A DNA stretch of 64,000 nt from Fen-671 sp963794745 (GTDB taxonomy: Bacteria; Actinomycetota; Acidimicrobiia; Acidimicrobiales; Palsa-688): the NCBI GenBank assembly GCA_963794745.1, contig CAWCEZ010000006.1:62001-126000 (forward strand), in the 5' to 3' direction. Below are positions 26,840-34,973 of this stretch, one piece after another. The notes beneath the pieces are model-generated. The model had not been told where the DNA came from, made no database searches, and worked only from the letters and a program-made list of their open reading frames with translations. Made by a program: the position numbers and the translations under genes. The first letter of the stretch is position 1. Each line of letters starts with the position of its first letter.

Positions 26840-27823
26840 CTACCTGGGCTGCGCCTCGCGGCGCAAGACCGGCTTACCAGCGACGTTGTTTGTCGACTCG
26901 TAGGCGTCGTAGGCCGAGACGATGTCGGCAACAATACGGTGGCGTACCACGTCGCGGCTTGTCAGGCGGACAAAGGCGATGCCTTCGACCCCGTTCAGCA
27001 CATGTTCCAGCTCGGCCAGGCCCGAGCGGCCACCCGGCAAGTCCACCTGGGTGATGTCTCCGTTGACAACCACCTTCGAGCCGAAACCGATCCTCGTGAG
27101 GAACATTTTCAACTGTTCGGGGGTGGCGTTCTGGGCCTCGTCCAGGATTATGAAGCTCCTGTTCAACGTGCGACCGCGCATGTAGGCAAGCGGCGCGACT
27201 TCGATTGTGCCATTGTCCAGCAGGCGGCGCCCTCCTTCGGTCCCGAGCATGTCGTAGAGGGCATCGTAAAGCGGGCGCAAGTACGGGTCGATCTTGGCCA
27301 TGAGGTCGCCTGGCAGGAAACCCAGCCGCTCCCCCGCCTCGACCGCGGGCCGAGTCATTATTATCCGTTCGACCGATTTTGCCTGGAGCGCCTGGACGGC
27401 CAGAGCGACGGCGAGATAACTCTTGCCTGTGCCTGCGGGGCCGATGCCAAAAGTGACGATGTTGGAACTTATGGCGTCGACATAGTGTTTTTGTCCGCCT
27501 GACTTCGGCCGTACCGACCTACCCCGTGCAGAACGCAGCACCTCGGCGGTCAGCACCTCCGAGGGCAGTTCGTCTGCCCGCAGGATGTCTATGGTGCGTG
27601 CCACGACCTGTGGGTCAACGACTTGGCCGTGCTCGAGGAGAAGACTGAGCTCTTGGACCAAGCGGCCAACAATGGCGGCTTCGTCTCCCTCGATGTTGAA
27701 CTCGTTGCCCCGGGCGATGATCCGGGCGCCACCGAAGGCCTCTTGCACGGAACGCAGGTTCTCGTTGAGTGGGCCGACCAAGCCCGCCATCAGGTGGTTT
27801 GGGACTGTAACTGTTACTGGCAC
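26840..27823 (-). CDS. phoH: PhoH-family ATPase
   Basis: A 327-residue cytoplasmic P-loop protein of the PhoH/YbeZ type that works with YbeY in RNA metabolism. The N-terminal KH-like part has GARIIARGNEFNIEGDEAAI. Walker A is FGIGPAGTGKSYLAVALAVQ, Walker B is RSFIILDEAQNATPEQLKMF, and further family segments are TRPAVEAGERLGFLPGDLMAK and VVNGDITQVDLPGGRSGLAE. The start is GTG at 27821-27823, giving VPVTVTVPNHL; no long leader is needed. The gene lies immediately upstream of ybeY, as expected. Confidence 0.94.
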   Translation of the reverse strand: MPVTVTVPNHLMAGLVGPLNENLRSVQEAFGGARIIARGNEFNIEGDEAAIVGRLVQELSLLLEHGQVVDPQVVARTIDILRADELPSEVLTAEVLRSARGRSVRPKSGGQKHYVDAISSNIVTFGIGPAGTGKSYLAVALAVQALQAKSVERIIMTRPAVEAGERLGFLPGDLMAKIDPYLRPLYDALYDMLGTEGGRRLLDNGTIEVAPLAYMRGRTLNRSFIILDEAQNATPEQLKMFLTRIGFGSKVVVNGDITQVDLPGGRSGLAELEHVLNGVEGIAFVRLTSRDVVRHRIVADIVSAYDAYESTNNVAGKPVLRREAQPR

Positions 27824-27901
27824 GTGTGCTCTACCAGCGTAGCGGTCAACAACGACCGACAGGCCGCTTTGATGCGCCCGTCAAAGCCTGCGCCACGTGC
27901 G

Positions 27902-28321
27902 TCATCCTGGTGGCCACCCTAGCTTGCGACCGCCCAACACGTGCATGTGGAGGTGAGGCACTTCAGCACCCGAATCTCGCCCAATATTGAAGGCGAGGCG
28001 GTAGCCACCGTCCGCGATACCCTCCCGTTCAGCCACGGTGTGCGCGACGGTGAGCATCTCCGCCAAGACCGGGCCATGTTCGGGGGTTACCTGCGAGGCA
28101 TCGGCGATGTGATCACGCGGCACCACGAGCACATGAACGGGGGCGACGGGGTGAAGGTCGTGGAACGCGTAGGTGAGCTCTCCGGAGTATGCCTCTCGAG
28201 AGGGCAGCTCACGGGCGATCACCCGGCAGAAGACGCACCAATCCTGTGCGGGCGGACCTTGGGTTCCCGAACCCCGCGTTCCCGGGCCCTGGGCGCTCGA
28301 ACCGTCTGTCCCCGAGCTCAA
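27902..28321 (-). CDS. HIT-family nucleotide hydrolase (HinT-like)
   Basis: A 139-residue histidine-triad protein, expected to hydrolyse nucleoside phosphoramidates or dinucleotides. The core has WCVFCRVIARELPS at the start and the triad HLHMHVLGGRKLGWPPG at the end. Between them, FHDLHPVAPVHVLVVPRDHI is the usual substrate-pocket strand pair. Two Cys in CVFC may bind zinc. The first 25 residues are a Gly/Ser/Thr-rich extension before the conserved domain, and a later start is possible. The start overlaps the stop of the upstream HTH gene by four bases. Confidence 0.9.
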   Translation of the reverse strand: MSSGTDGSSAQGPGTRGSGTQGPPAQDWCVFCRVIARELPSREAYSGELTYAFHDLHPVAPVHVLVVPRDHIADASQVTPEHGPVLAEMLTVAHTVAEREGIADGGYRLAFNIGRDSGAEVPHLHMHVLGGRKLGWPPG

Positions 28322-28590
28322 AAGCCGACCTCGGCGTCCTCAGGGGCGGCCTCATGGGACCTGTTAGCCACTGGGCTCTTGGGGTCGGGGTAAAGGTGCT
28401 CTAGGGTCCCCGGCACGATCCGAGCGCGCTTGATGAAGGCATCGACTTCGTGGGCTTGGAGACGGATCACGCGGCCCATCTTGTAGGCCGGCAATTGGCC
28501 TTCGTCGATAAAACGGTAGAGAGTGCGCAGGGTGACGCCGAGCCGAGCGCACGCCTCGGGGGTCCCGATCCATTCGATGGGTTCTGTCAC
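28318..28590 (-). CDS. BldC/excisionase-type MerR-fold DNA-binding protein
   Basis: A 90-residue winged helix-turn-helix protein: EWIGTPEACARLGVTLRTLY forms the first two helices, and FIDEGQLPAYKMGRVIRLQA the wing strand with a basic patch, followed by HEVDAFIKRAR. It matches the single-domain HTH_17 type seen in BldC-like developmental regulators and excisionases. Its C-terminus adds 35 hydrophilic residues. It is coupled to the HIT gene by a four-base overlap and heads the phoH-era transcription block. No integrase lies nearby, so a regulatory role is more likely than excision. Confidence 0.8.
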   Translation of the reverse strand: MTEPIEWIGTPEACARLGVTLRTLYRFIDEGQLPAYKMGRVIRLQAHEVDAFIKRARIVPGTLEHLYPDPKSPVANRSHEAAPEDAEVGF

Positions 28591-28656
28591 TGTTGCCCAA
28601 TCTTACAAAGTTTTGTGGTTATCGCGTGTTTCTCAGTATCTTTCACCGATTTCGCT

Positions 28657-29406
28657 TCATAGCTGCCCGGCTGTCCAAGACGGCAGGCCATAGCGTGACG
28701 CTACCCCGGCCCACATGCGAACAACACCCTCTTTGGCAACACTTGCGGCCGCTGATGCCTCGGTTGCGTCGCGGTAGTGGATGTCGTTCGTCGGTGCGCC
28801 GTAGCAACCGGTCGCCTGGAGATCCTCGAGCCACGCCTCGTACCCCTGGTCGGCCGACAAAGAGGCGCTGGTTGCGTGGTCCAGATCGCTCACGAGCGAC
28901 GGCCCCCCGTTTATTGCCAACAACCGCGGCCTGCTGGTCGCGATCCCGTCCAGCACCGAGCGGCGCATTTCGACGGCGCGCCCGACTTCGGCTATCAGGC
29001 CCTGGCGGGCCGTCGTCGCCGGAGGCGTGGGCTTGCACGCACCGCTCACAGCGGCCGCGAGCAGCTGGTGGGCCTGGGCGCTTTTCACAAGCAGAGTTTC
29101 GAAGGTCGCCTCTGGAGTCGGAGTCCGGGCGGCCGTTCGACGAGGCGATCTGCTGCCCAGCATGAGCGCGCCCACGGCCACAGCTATCACCAACGCAAGC
29201 ACGGCAAGAAGGAGCACCGTCCTGCCCCGCCGACGGGCCCGGCGGGCGTGGGCGTCAAGGTCGCCGGGCCCTTCCGCCCCTTCTAAGCCTTCTATCCACT
29301 CCGGTCCTCCGAGGGCGACGGCGGTATCGTCTTGCACGCTCGAGCCGCGACCTGTCTGCAGATGGGGGCCGCTCGGCACGGTTGGCATCGCAACCGTCGG
29401 CAACAC
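28657..29406 (-). CDS. Actinobacterial single-pass membrane protein, unknown function, probably extended N-terminally
   Basis: About 250 residues with one clear membrane helix (TVLLLAVLALVIAVAVGALM) after a basic stretch RRARRRGR, a hydrophilic N-terminus, and an extracytoplasmic domain rich in helices (SAQAHQLLAAAVSGACKPTP, LSADQGYEAWLEDLQATGC). Two Cys about 105 residues apart may form a disulfide. The frame stays open upstream to 29463, reading SGPERFDTGPPTVVLPTVAM. An acidic N-terminal segment, MSDEVGRDAGKQAGGQAHEE, begins at 29681 in another frame, 12 bases after the hemW stop. I infer one gene at 28657-29681 with an indel between 29400 and 29550. No function is recognised. Confidence 0.6.
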   Translation of the reverse strand: MLPTVAMPTVPSGPHLQTGRGSSVQDDTAVALGGPEWIEGLEGAEGPGDLDAHARRARRRGRTVLLLAVLALVIAVAVGALMLGSRSPRRTAARTPTPEATFETLLVKSAQAHQLLAAAVSGACKPTPPATTARQGLIAEVGRAVEMRRSVLDGIATSRPRLLAINGGPSLVSDLDHATSASLSADQGYEAWLEDLQATGCYGAPTNDIHYRDATEASAAASVAKEGVVRMWAGVASRYGLPSWTAGQL

Positions 29407-29692
29407 GACGGTCGGAGGGCCCGTGTCGAACCTTTCAGGTCCGCTTCGACTGGGCCCGGCCGGTCAGGTCCGGGCTGATCAGGAGCGACGTGCCCGGCCC
29501 GGCGCTGCAACGGGAACGTTGCCCAACGAAGCCCGACAACGCTGCCCCGGGAGGCCGGAGGCAGGGTCGGCATGTCCTCGCTAGCGCCCTCGCCAGTCTG
29601 AGCCTCGTCAAGCGGGACCTGCTCTTCATGAGCCTGCCCCCCTGCTTGCTTACCCGCGTCGCGCCCCACCTCGTCAGACAAACCAGATCTCC

Positions 29693-30916
29693 TTAGGACT
29701 TGAGCCTAACGGTCACCTCGTTGGCGACAAGGCGACCTCTCGGCGTCAACACTGCCCGCTCGTGCGCCCTCCCGCTCGAGCGCTCGCTCGGCCCGCTCGT
29801 GCCGAGCAGCTCGATAAATCCCTCAGCGAACAGCTCGTCGGGCACGGCGCTCGCCCGGACGCCCGATGACGTGCGCAAGCTGAGAGCCAATTCCTCCCAA
29901 AGACGCTGGTCGGCGTCCAAGGTCTCGCCGGCAGCTTCGACCGGCTCGCCCGCCTCCACCAGGCGGCAATACCGCTCAGGTGTGCGCACGTTCCACCAGC
30001 GCCGAGCGCCGCCATCGGGCAGCGTCAAGTGGGAGTGAGCGGAACAGCCGATGCCCAAGTACTCGCCCTGTGACCAGTAGAGAAGGTTGTGGGCGCAACG
30101 GGCGCCTGGTTTTGCCCAGTTCGATATCTCGTACCACTCGAACCCGGCACTGCTGAGCCGGTCGCAGGCCAGTAAGTACTTGTCGGCCTGGTCGTCGTCC
30201 GACGGGTGCCGCTCACGCTGCGTCGCGAGGGGAGTCCCCGCCTCAATGGTCAACGCGTACGCGCTCACATGAGCCGGAGGGGGGTCAAGGGCGAGCACGC
30301 CTTCGAGAGAGGCCTCCCAGTCGCCCATCGTCTCGCCGGCCGCCCCAAAGATCAGATCCGCGTTGTAGGCCCCTGCAAAGCCGGCCTCGCCCGCCAGGTT
30401 GGCGGCCCGCCTGACCGAGGCCGGTTCGTGCTCCCTGCCAAGCGAGGCGAGGACGTGGGGGACCATCGATTGCACGCCGAAGGAAAGCCTCGTGACGCCG
30501 CCAACACGGTAGGACGCCAGCTTTTCGGCCGTAACCGTCTCTGGGTTGCATTCAACCGTGACCTCCGCACCTGCCGCCAGCCCGACGGCGTCAGAAATAG
30601 CCCGCAACACTGCCATGAGGAGCTCCGCCGGGAGCAGGGACGGAGTGCCTCCCCCGAAGAACACAGAGGTAGCCGGCCCTCGTCGCAAGCCTGCTACAGG
30701 GGCCTGTCCGCCGGCACCGAAGCGGCTCAGCTCAGACACACAGGCGGCGACGTACTGCTCCCAGAGGTGCTCGCGACCCGTCCAGGTGGCGAAGGCGCAG
30801 TAGTCGCAGCGGTGGCGGCAGAACGGGATATGAACGTAGATGCCGAAGGGCGACCGCCCACGCACATGCCGGGCGCCTAGGTCAGCGGCAGGCATTGATC
30901 GGTCGGGAACTCGCAT
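29693..30916 (-). CDS. hemW: HemW-like radical SAM protein
   Basis: A member of the HemW/coproporphyrinogen III oxidase-like family; HemW is thought to handle haem rather than oxidise coproporphyrinogen. The radical SAM cluster motif is CRHRCDYC, preceded by FGIYVHIPF. Other family signatures are SVFFGGGTPSLLP, VTVECNPETV, RLSFGVQSM, NADLIFGAAGETMGDWEASL, SAYALTIEAGTPL and EWYEISNWAKPGARCAHN. I place the start at the ATG 30914-30916, which leaves 29 bases to the divergent fabD start; a longer reading from 30979 would overlap fabD. The catalytic region is intact, with about 407 residues. Confidence 0.88.
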   Translation of the reverse strand: MRVPDRSMPAADLGARHVRGRSPFGIYVHIPFCRHRCDYCAFATWTGREHLWEQYVAACVSELSRFGAGGQAPVAGLRRGPATSVFFGGGTPSLLPAELLMAVLRAISDAVGLAAGAEVTVECNPETVTAEKLASYRVGGVTRLSFGVQSMVPHVLASLGREHEPASVRRAANLAGEAGFAGAYNADLIFGAAGETMGDWEASLEGVLALDPPPAHVSAYALTIEAGTPLATQRERHPSDDDQADKYLLACDRLSSAGFEWYEISNWAKPGARCAHNLLYWSQGEYLGIGCSAHSHLTLPDGGARRWWNVRTPERYCRLVEAGEPVEAAGETLDADQRLWEELALSLRTSSGVRASAVPDELFAEGFIELLGTSGPSERSSGRAHERAVLTPRGRLVANEVTVRLKS

Positions 30917-30945
30917 CGCGCTCAAAGGCGTAGCATACGTGGCTC

Positions 30946-31870
30946 GTGCTCGTGCTCCTCTTCCCAGGTCAAGGTTCACAGCGCCCCGGCATGGGGCTCC
31001 CTTGGCGCGACCACCCGTCCTGGCAGGTCGTCGACCAGTTGAGCGAGGTGGTCGGGCGAAACCTGGCCGAACTCCTGCTCGACGCCAGCCCAGACACGCT
31101 CCGGGCGACGCGCAACGCCCAGTTGGCGACTTACACGCTCAGCCTCGTGACGCTCGATGCGGCAACAAACGGGCCTCTCAGCGGCAGCACCCGAGCCGAG
31201 CGACTCAGCGCTGTTGCCGGCCACAGCCTTGGCGAGTACACCGCGCTCGTCGCTGCCGGTGCGCTGAGCGCGGCCCAGGGGGCCGCGCTCGTCCAAGCAA
31301 GAGGTGAAGCAATGCAGTCGGCCGCCGAGGCCAACCCGGGGACCATGGCCGCAGTGATAGGTCTCGAGGTGGAAGGTGTCGCCGAAGCATGCGGGGAGGT
31401 TGAAGGCGCTTGGGTCGCGAACGACAACTCCCCCGGTCAAGTGGTAATCGCTGGCACGTTGCAAGGCGTCGAGGGCGCCAGCGCAGCTGCAGCCAAAAGA
31501 GGCGCCAAGCGGGTAATACCGCTGCAAGTAGGCGGCGCTTTCCACACACCTCTCATGCAGCCGGCTCAGGCGCCCCTTGATGCAGCGCTTGCAGTCGCCG
31601 AGCTAGGGCCGACATCCTGCCCCGTGGTTGCCAATGTGGACGCCAAGGCCCATACCAATGGCTTCCGTTCTCTTCTTTCGGCGCAACTTTGCTCGCGAGT
31701 CCGCTGGCGGGACTCGCTGGTCGCCCTCGCTGGGACAGGAGCGGGACTGTTCGTCGAGCTGGGCCGGGACCGAACTTTCAGGCATGGTCCGCCGCACCGT
31801 CGCCGACGTCGCCCGCCTAAACGTGGCAGGCCCCGAGGACCTCGAAGCCCTGGGCTCCGCTGTCCAATAG
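30946..31870 (+). CDS. fabD: Malonyl-CoA:ACP transacylase FabD-like, one apparent frameshift
   Basis: Transfers malonyl from CoA to acyl carrier protein for fatty acid synthesis. From the GTG at 30946 the protein begins with LVLLFPGQGSQRPGM, has the nucleophile elbow AVAGHSLGEYTALVAAGALS, an Arg in LVQARGEAM, and AWVANDNSPGQVVIAG plus the catalytic His in GGAFHTPLMQPA. It stays in frame to GAGLFVELG near 31765, then shifts: the adjacent frame supplies GTELSGMVRRTVADVARLNV and ends at 31868-31870. The corrected length is about 308 residues. No other fatty acid genes are adjacent, so a role in a specialised pathway is possible, but the frame fits a housekeeping enzyme. Confidence 0.88.
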
Positions 31871-31954
31871 GGAGCCGTTGCCAAAACCGGACGGCCTGAG
31901 CACAAGTTAACTCGACCAAAGCTCTGCGAGGAGCCGGGGTCAGGAGCGAACGCG

Positions 31955-32833
31955 GTGGCTTTGAGCAGGAGGACGTTCCTTGGGTTTGTCGGCTCCGCGG
32001 TGGGAGCGAGCGTCGTCGGGGCGGCTGGCGTCGTCGGCCTGGACGGGCAATTGCGTCACAAGCTGGAGGACAAATGGGCCTACATCGACGGCCCCGACAT
32101 CTCGCTACCGGCCTCGGGTGCCCGCATCGCCACGGGCACTTTTCAGAGCCGGTTCATGCACCGAAAGGTGGGCTGGGCCTACTCGCTGCCTGCCAAGGCC
32201 AAACCGGAAGCGATCGTGCTAAGCCTCTACGGCAAGGGAGCCGACCAATTCGCTCCGTTTGACAGCTTGCATTTACCTGACGCGGCTGCCTCCGTTGGTG
32301 CGCCGTTGGCCATCGCCTCAGCCAACGGTGGCCGGGACACTTACTGGCACAGGCGGGTCGACGGTACTGACGCCCACGCCATGCTCGTCCAGGAATTTGT
32401 CCCCTTGCTCATGAGCGAGCTCGGCCCACTACCCCTTGCTCTGCATGGTTATTCCATGGGTGGATACGGCGCGTTGCTGGCCGCCCAACACGGTGAAAAC
32501 GCAACGGGCACCAACTTCTTCAAAGGAGTTGCGGCTTCCAGCCCGGCTCTTTGGACCTCGGCCGGGGAAACGGCGCCGGGAGCCTTCGACGGGGCCCGGG
32601 ACTTCAACGCCAACGACGTCTTCAAGGAGGTAGCCGCTTTGAGGTCGCTGAGGGTGCGTTTGGACTGCGGGACCTTGGACCCGTTTTACCAGGCCACGCA
32701 TCAGCTTTCGCAGCTGATGACGTGGCCTCACGTTGCCGTGTTCCGTCCTTGGGCGAGCCACACCAGCGGCTTTTGGCGATCGGTGGCACCGGCACAAATG
32801 CGGTTCCTCGGCGCTGCTTGTGGGGCGCTTTGA
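31955..32833 (+). CDS. Tat-exported esterase of the Antigen 85/esterase D fold
   Basis: A 292-residue alpha/beta hydrolase. The N-terminus LSRRTFLGFVGSAVGASVVG is a twin-arginine signal with a hydrophobic core, so the mature enzyme is probably outside the membrane. The nucleophile elbow is LHGYSMGGYGALLAAQ. A likely acid lies in RVRLDCGTLDPFYQ, and the catalytic His in FRPWASHTSGFWRS. The fold matches the esterase family that includes mycolyltransferases (PF00756-like), but no mycolate genes are near. GTG start at 31955 with AGGAGC ten bases upstream. It converges on the decayed kelch gene ten bases beyond its stop. Confidence 0.8.
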   Translation: MALSRRTFLGFVGSAVGASVVGAAGVVGLDGQLRHKLEDKWAYIDGPDISLPASGARIATGTFQSRFMHRKVGWAYSLPAKAKPEAIVLSLYGKGADQFAPFDSLHLPDAAASVGAPLAIASANGGRDTYWHRRVDGTDAHAMLVQEFVPLLMSELGPLPLALHGYSMGGYGALLAAQHGENATGTNFFKGVAASSPALWTSAGETAPGAFDGARDFNANDVFKEVAALRSLRVRLDCGTLDPFYQATHQLSQLMTWPHVAVFRPWASHTSGFWRSVAPAQMRFLGAACGAL

Positions 32834-32842
32834 AGATGGGTG

Positions 32843-33360
32843 CTACTTCACGACGGCCGCCCAGACGGACCTGGTTACTTGAAGAGAACCGGCAAAACCA
32901 CTTATCACGTAGAATTCATCGCCTACTGCCGCCCCTGTGGGGATCGTATCCACAGGCAGCGCTTTTAGTTGTTGCCACTTGTTCGAAGACGGCGTGTACA
33001 GCTCCGCGGCGGCAGTCCCACTTGGCGGGCCTCCGCCAGCCACGATGATCCGACGTCGTTGAGTGTCGCTGTTGCCGGGTGGGAACGTGGAGCCGGCATC
33101 GGGGCTCTCTCCTGCCAGGTGTTCGTAGCTGGGTCGTACGCTTCGACCTTGCCGAGGAGTGTTGAGTTGCTGTCAAGGCCCCCGATCGCCTAGAGACGGT
33201 TGCCGGGCCAGGCGGCCCCGACGAGTTCACGCGCTGTCGGCATGGGCTTGCCCATCGCCCAGTGATTTGTCTTGGGGTCATATATCTCTAGGGTTGCCAT
33301 GACGGTGCCGGTCGCGTCTTCGCCGCCAACAGGATAAATGTGCGCCGCGCCGGCGGCGGC
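32843..33360 (-). pseudogene. Kelch-repeat protein remnant (nonsense codon and frameshift)
   Basis: Successive kelch blades can be read on the minus strand: AHIYPVGGEDATGTVMATLE with EIYDPKTNHWAMGKPMPTAR, then AIGGLDSNSTLLGKVEAYDP with ATNTWQERAPMPAPRSHPAT, then VAGGGPPSGTAAAELYTPSS and FYVISGFAGSLQVTRSVWAA. A TAG interrupts the second blade just before AIGGLDSN, where Tyr is expected, and a frame change near 33050 separates the second and third blades. No start or signal peptide is visible; the frame closes upstream near 33360. The Tyr-to-stop change is not an indel, so this locus looks more like a genuine decayed gene than the others. Confidence 0.7.
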
Positions 33361-33429
33361 GCAGTCCTAGCCCGCAGCTTGCGAGAGCCTGCGCGTCGAG
33401 CACGGGCGGGGCACTCCAAGCGGTACCTG

Positions 33430-33819
33430 TCACTGGGGGAAGGTGGCACCAAGCGCGGCCAGGCATTGCTCCCACCCCTCCCGATGGGAGGGTTCGTTGT
33501 CCACTGGCAGGTCGCTATGGGTCAGGTTCACGATCGTGTCGCCGCCATCTGCAATCAACACCACTTCGACGGTGCTGCTCCCCGGCGGAACAGTGGCGTC
33601 GTGGGGGATCCCCCAGGTGAACACCACGCGATGAGGCGGTTCCACTGTCACGTAGCTTCCCCGGGCGGCTGTCCCCGCGAAGTCGATCGCGAACCTCCCG
33701 CCCGGGCGGGCATCGAGCTCGGCTCGCTCACCGATCCAAGTGACCAGGAGCTGGGGGTCCGTGAAGTACGGGAAGACAACCTCGGGGGGCGCTGCAATGC
33801 GCACGCTGGCGCTGATCAC
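33430..33819 (-). CDS. SRPBCC (AHSA1/START-like) ligand-binding protein
   Basis: A 129-residue cavity-fold protein of the AHSA1 type: ISASVRIAAPPEVVFPYFTD at the N-terminus, LVTWIGERAELDARPGGRFA, VVFTWGIPHDATVPPGSSTV and a C-terminal helix REGWEQCLAALGATF. This family is typically paired with ArsR-type regulators, as here: its GTG start overlaps the ArsR stop by four bases. Probably binds a small hydrophobic ligand or acts in stress response; the ligand is unknown. It ends just before the kelch remnant. Confidence 0.85.
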   Translation of the reverse strand: MISASVRIAAPPEVVFPYFTDPQLLVTWIGERAELDARPGGRFAIDFAGTAARGSYVTVEPPHRVVFTWGIPHDATVPPGSSTVEVVLIADGGDTIVNLTHSDLPVDNEPSHREGWEQCLAALGATFPQ

Positions 33820-34178
33820 GCCGTGCCCCTGCTCTCGCGGCGGGGGTGGGCTTGCTCCACGGACTGCTTCAGACGAGCAAGGGCGTCCGGCCAGAACTCC
33901 TCGAGCAGGCTACGAAGTGGCTGCAGCGACTCGGACCGAAGTGAGTAGAGCCTGCGGGTGCCTTCCCGGCGTTCGGCTAGCAGCCCTGCCCGCTTGAGGA
34001 CGCTGAAGTGCTGGCTGACGGCCTGCTGGGTGAGGTCGAAATGGGCGGCGATCTGCCCGGCAGGAAGCTCTTCGTGCTGGACCAAGCGCAGGATCTGGCG
34101 CCGGTGAGGATCGGCGAGCGCCCGCAGGACCGCGTCGGGCCCAGCGAGCGCTTCCGGTCCCACCGGCTCGGGGTTCAT
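33816..34178 (-). CDS. ArsR-family transcriptional regulator
   Basis: A 120-residue winged-helix repressor. LRALADPHRRQILRLVQHEE begins the DNA-binding domain, and the recognition helix lies in QIAAHFDLTQQAVSQHFSVL, followed by the wing AGLLAERREGTRRLYSLR. No Cys metal-binding motif of the ArsR/SmtB kind is present, so it belongs to the metal-independent group that usually controls an adjacent SRPBCC gene. The three-gene operon is SRPBCC, this regulator, SRPBCC. A palindrome upstream of the first gene may be its operator. Confidence 0.88.
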   Translation of the reverse strand: MNPEPVGPEALAGPDAVLRALADPHRRQILRLVQHEELPAGQIAAHFDLTQQAVSQHFSVLKRAGLLAERREGTRRLYSLRSESLQPLRSLLEEFWPDALARLKQSVEQAHPRRESRGTA

Positions 34179-34221
34179 AAGCGCTTCCTAGCGGAGGACA
34201 ACCTAAGCCGTCCAGCCTCGA

Positions 34222-34736
34222 TCAGTGGGCGGCATGCTCCGCGCGCCAGGCAGCGAAGCGCTTGACGTCGGCGGGCAGGTTCGGGCTACCTGTGCCCCGG
34301 TCGACGTAGTCGACGAGGCTGGCAAGGAAGTGCGCCCAGCCGGCCTGGCACATCGTGAAGCATTCCAGGCCAGGGTTGAGGCCGTGGTGCTGGAAGCGCA
34401 GCTCGGTCCCTGTGCCGACCGGCCCGAGATCGAATGTGATCGAGGTCCCGACCCAGTCGGCGGCCGGCTCGCAGACAAGCACGCTCCAGGAGACGCGGTC
34501 GACGCACGGTCTGCGTAGTCGACCAGCATGACCACCTCCTGGTCGCCCATCAAGAAACGGAGCGTCCCGCCGGCGTTGGCATCGCCGCCGGCCGGCGTCC
34601 ACCACGCCGTTAAGGCGTCGATATCGGTCAGCGCGGAGAATACGGCGTCCGGGGTGGCGGCGAAGGTCTTCGTCGAACGGAAGTCGTCGGTAGTCGAGGG
34701 GGTGGAGGGGGCCGTGGTGGTAGTCGTAGTTGTCAC
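34222..34736 (-). CDS. SRPBCC (AHSA1-like) protein, one apparent frameshift
   Basis: The first gene of the ArsR operon. From a GTG at 34736 it reads a Thr-rich N-terminus, then DDFRSTKTFAATPDAVFSAL, TAWWTPAGGDANAGGTLRFL and GDQEVVMLVDYADR. Near 34510 the frame changes and continues VSWSVLVCEPAADWVGTSIT, GTELRFQHHGLNPGLECFTM and GWAHFLASLVDYVDRGTGSP to the stop at 34222. The corrected length is about 171 residues. The ribosome binding site GAGAAAGGA lies eight bases before the GTG. Ligand unknown. Confidence 0.8.
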
Positions 34737-34766
34737 AGTCTATTCCTTTCTCAATGAAAGCCTTAC

Positions 34767-34782
34767 ACAAGTAAGTGCTTGT
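34767..34782 (-). promoter_or_regulatory. Palindrome, possible ArsR operator
   Basis: ACAAG-TAAGTG-CTTGT is a 5-6-5 palindrome 31 bases upstream of the GTG of the first SRPBCC gene. Its AT content and spacing resemble ArsR-type operators, and the regulator is encoded in the same operon. Confidence 0.4.
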
Positions 34783-34896
34783 ACTGTAGATCCGATCCCG
34801 GGGAGCTGTCAAGCGGCGCGGCTCAAAGAGGCCATCCGCCACCAGACGAGCGAGCCCGCTAGGACCGCCGGTCGCAAAAGGAACAGAGCCGTCTCG

Positions 34897-34943
34897 CGAC
34901 GGCGCCCTCGCTCGAGGAATGGTCCCGAGCGAGGGCGCCGTCG
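34897..34943. terminator. Long perfect hairpin downstream of the beta-helix gene
   Basis: An 18-bp perfect stem, CGACGGCGCCCTCGCTCG at 34897-34914 with its inverse at 34926-34943, closes an 11-base loop. It lies 31 bases beyond the stop of the secreted beta-helix gene on the minus strand. There is no T run, so termination efficiency is unclear. Confidence 0.6.
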
Positions 34944-34973
34944 TCCAAGTCCGATGTCAGCGGGTCAAAACGC

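Noticed and set aside
26105..27502. A 465-codon plus-strand frame opposite ybeY and phoH
   Set aside because: It is the complement of strongly conserved coding sequence, with no recognisable domains or start signal.
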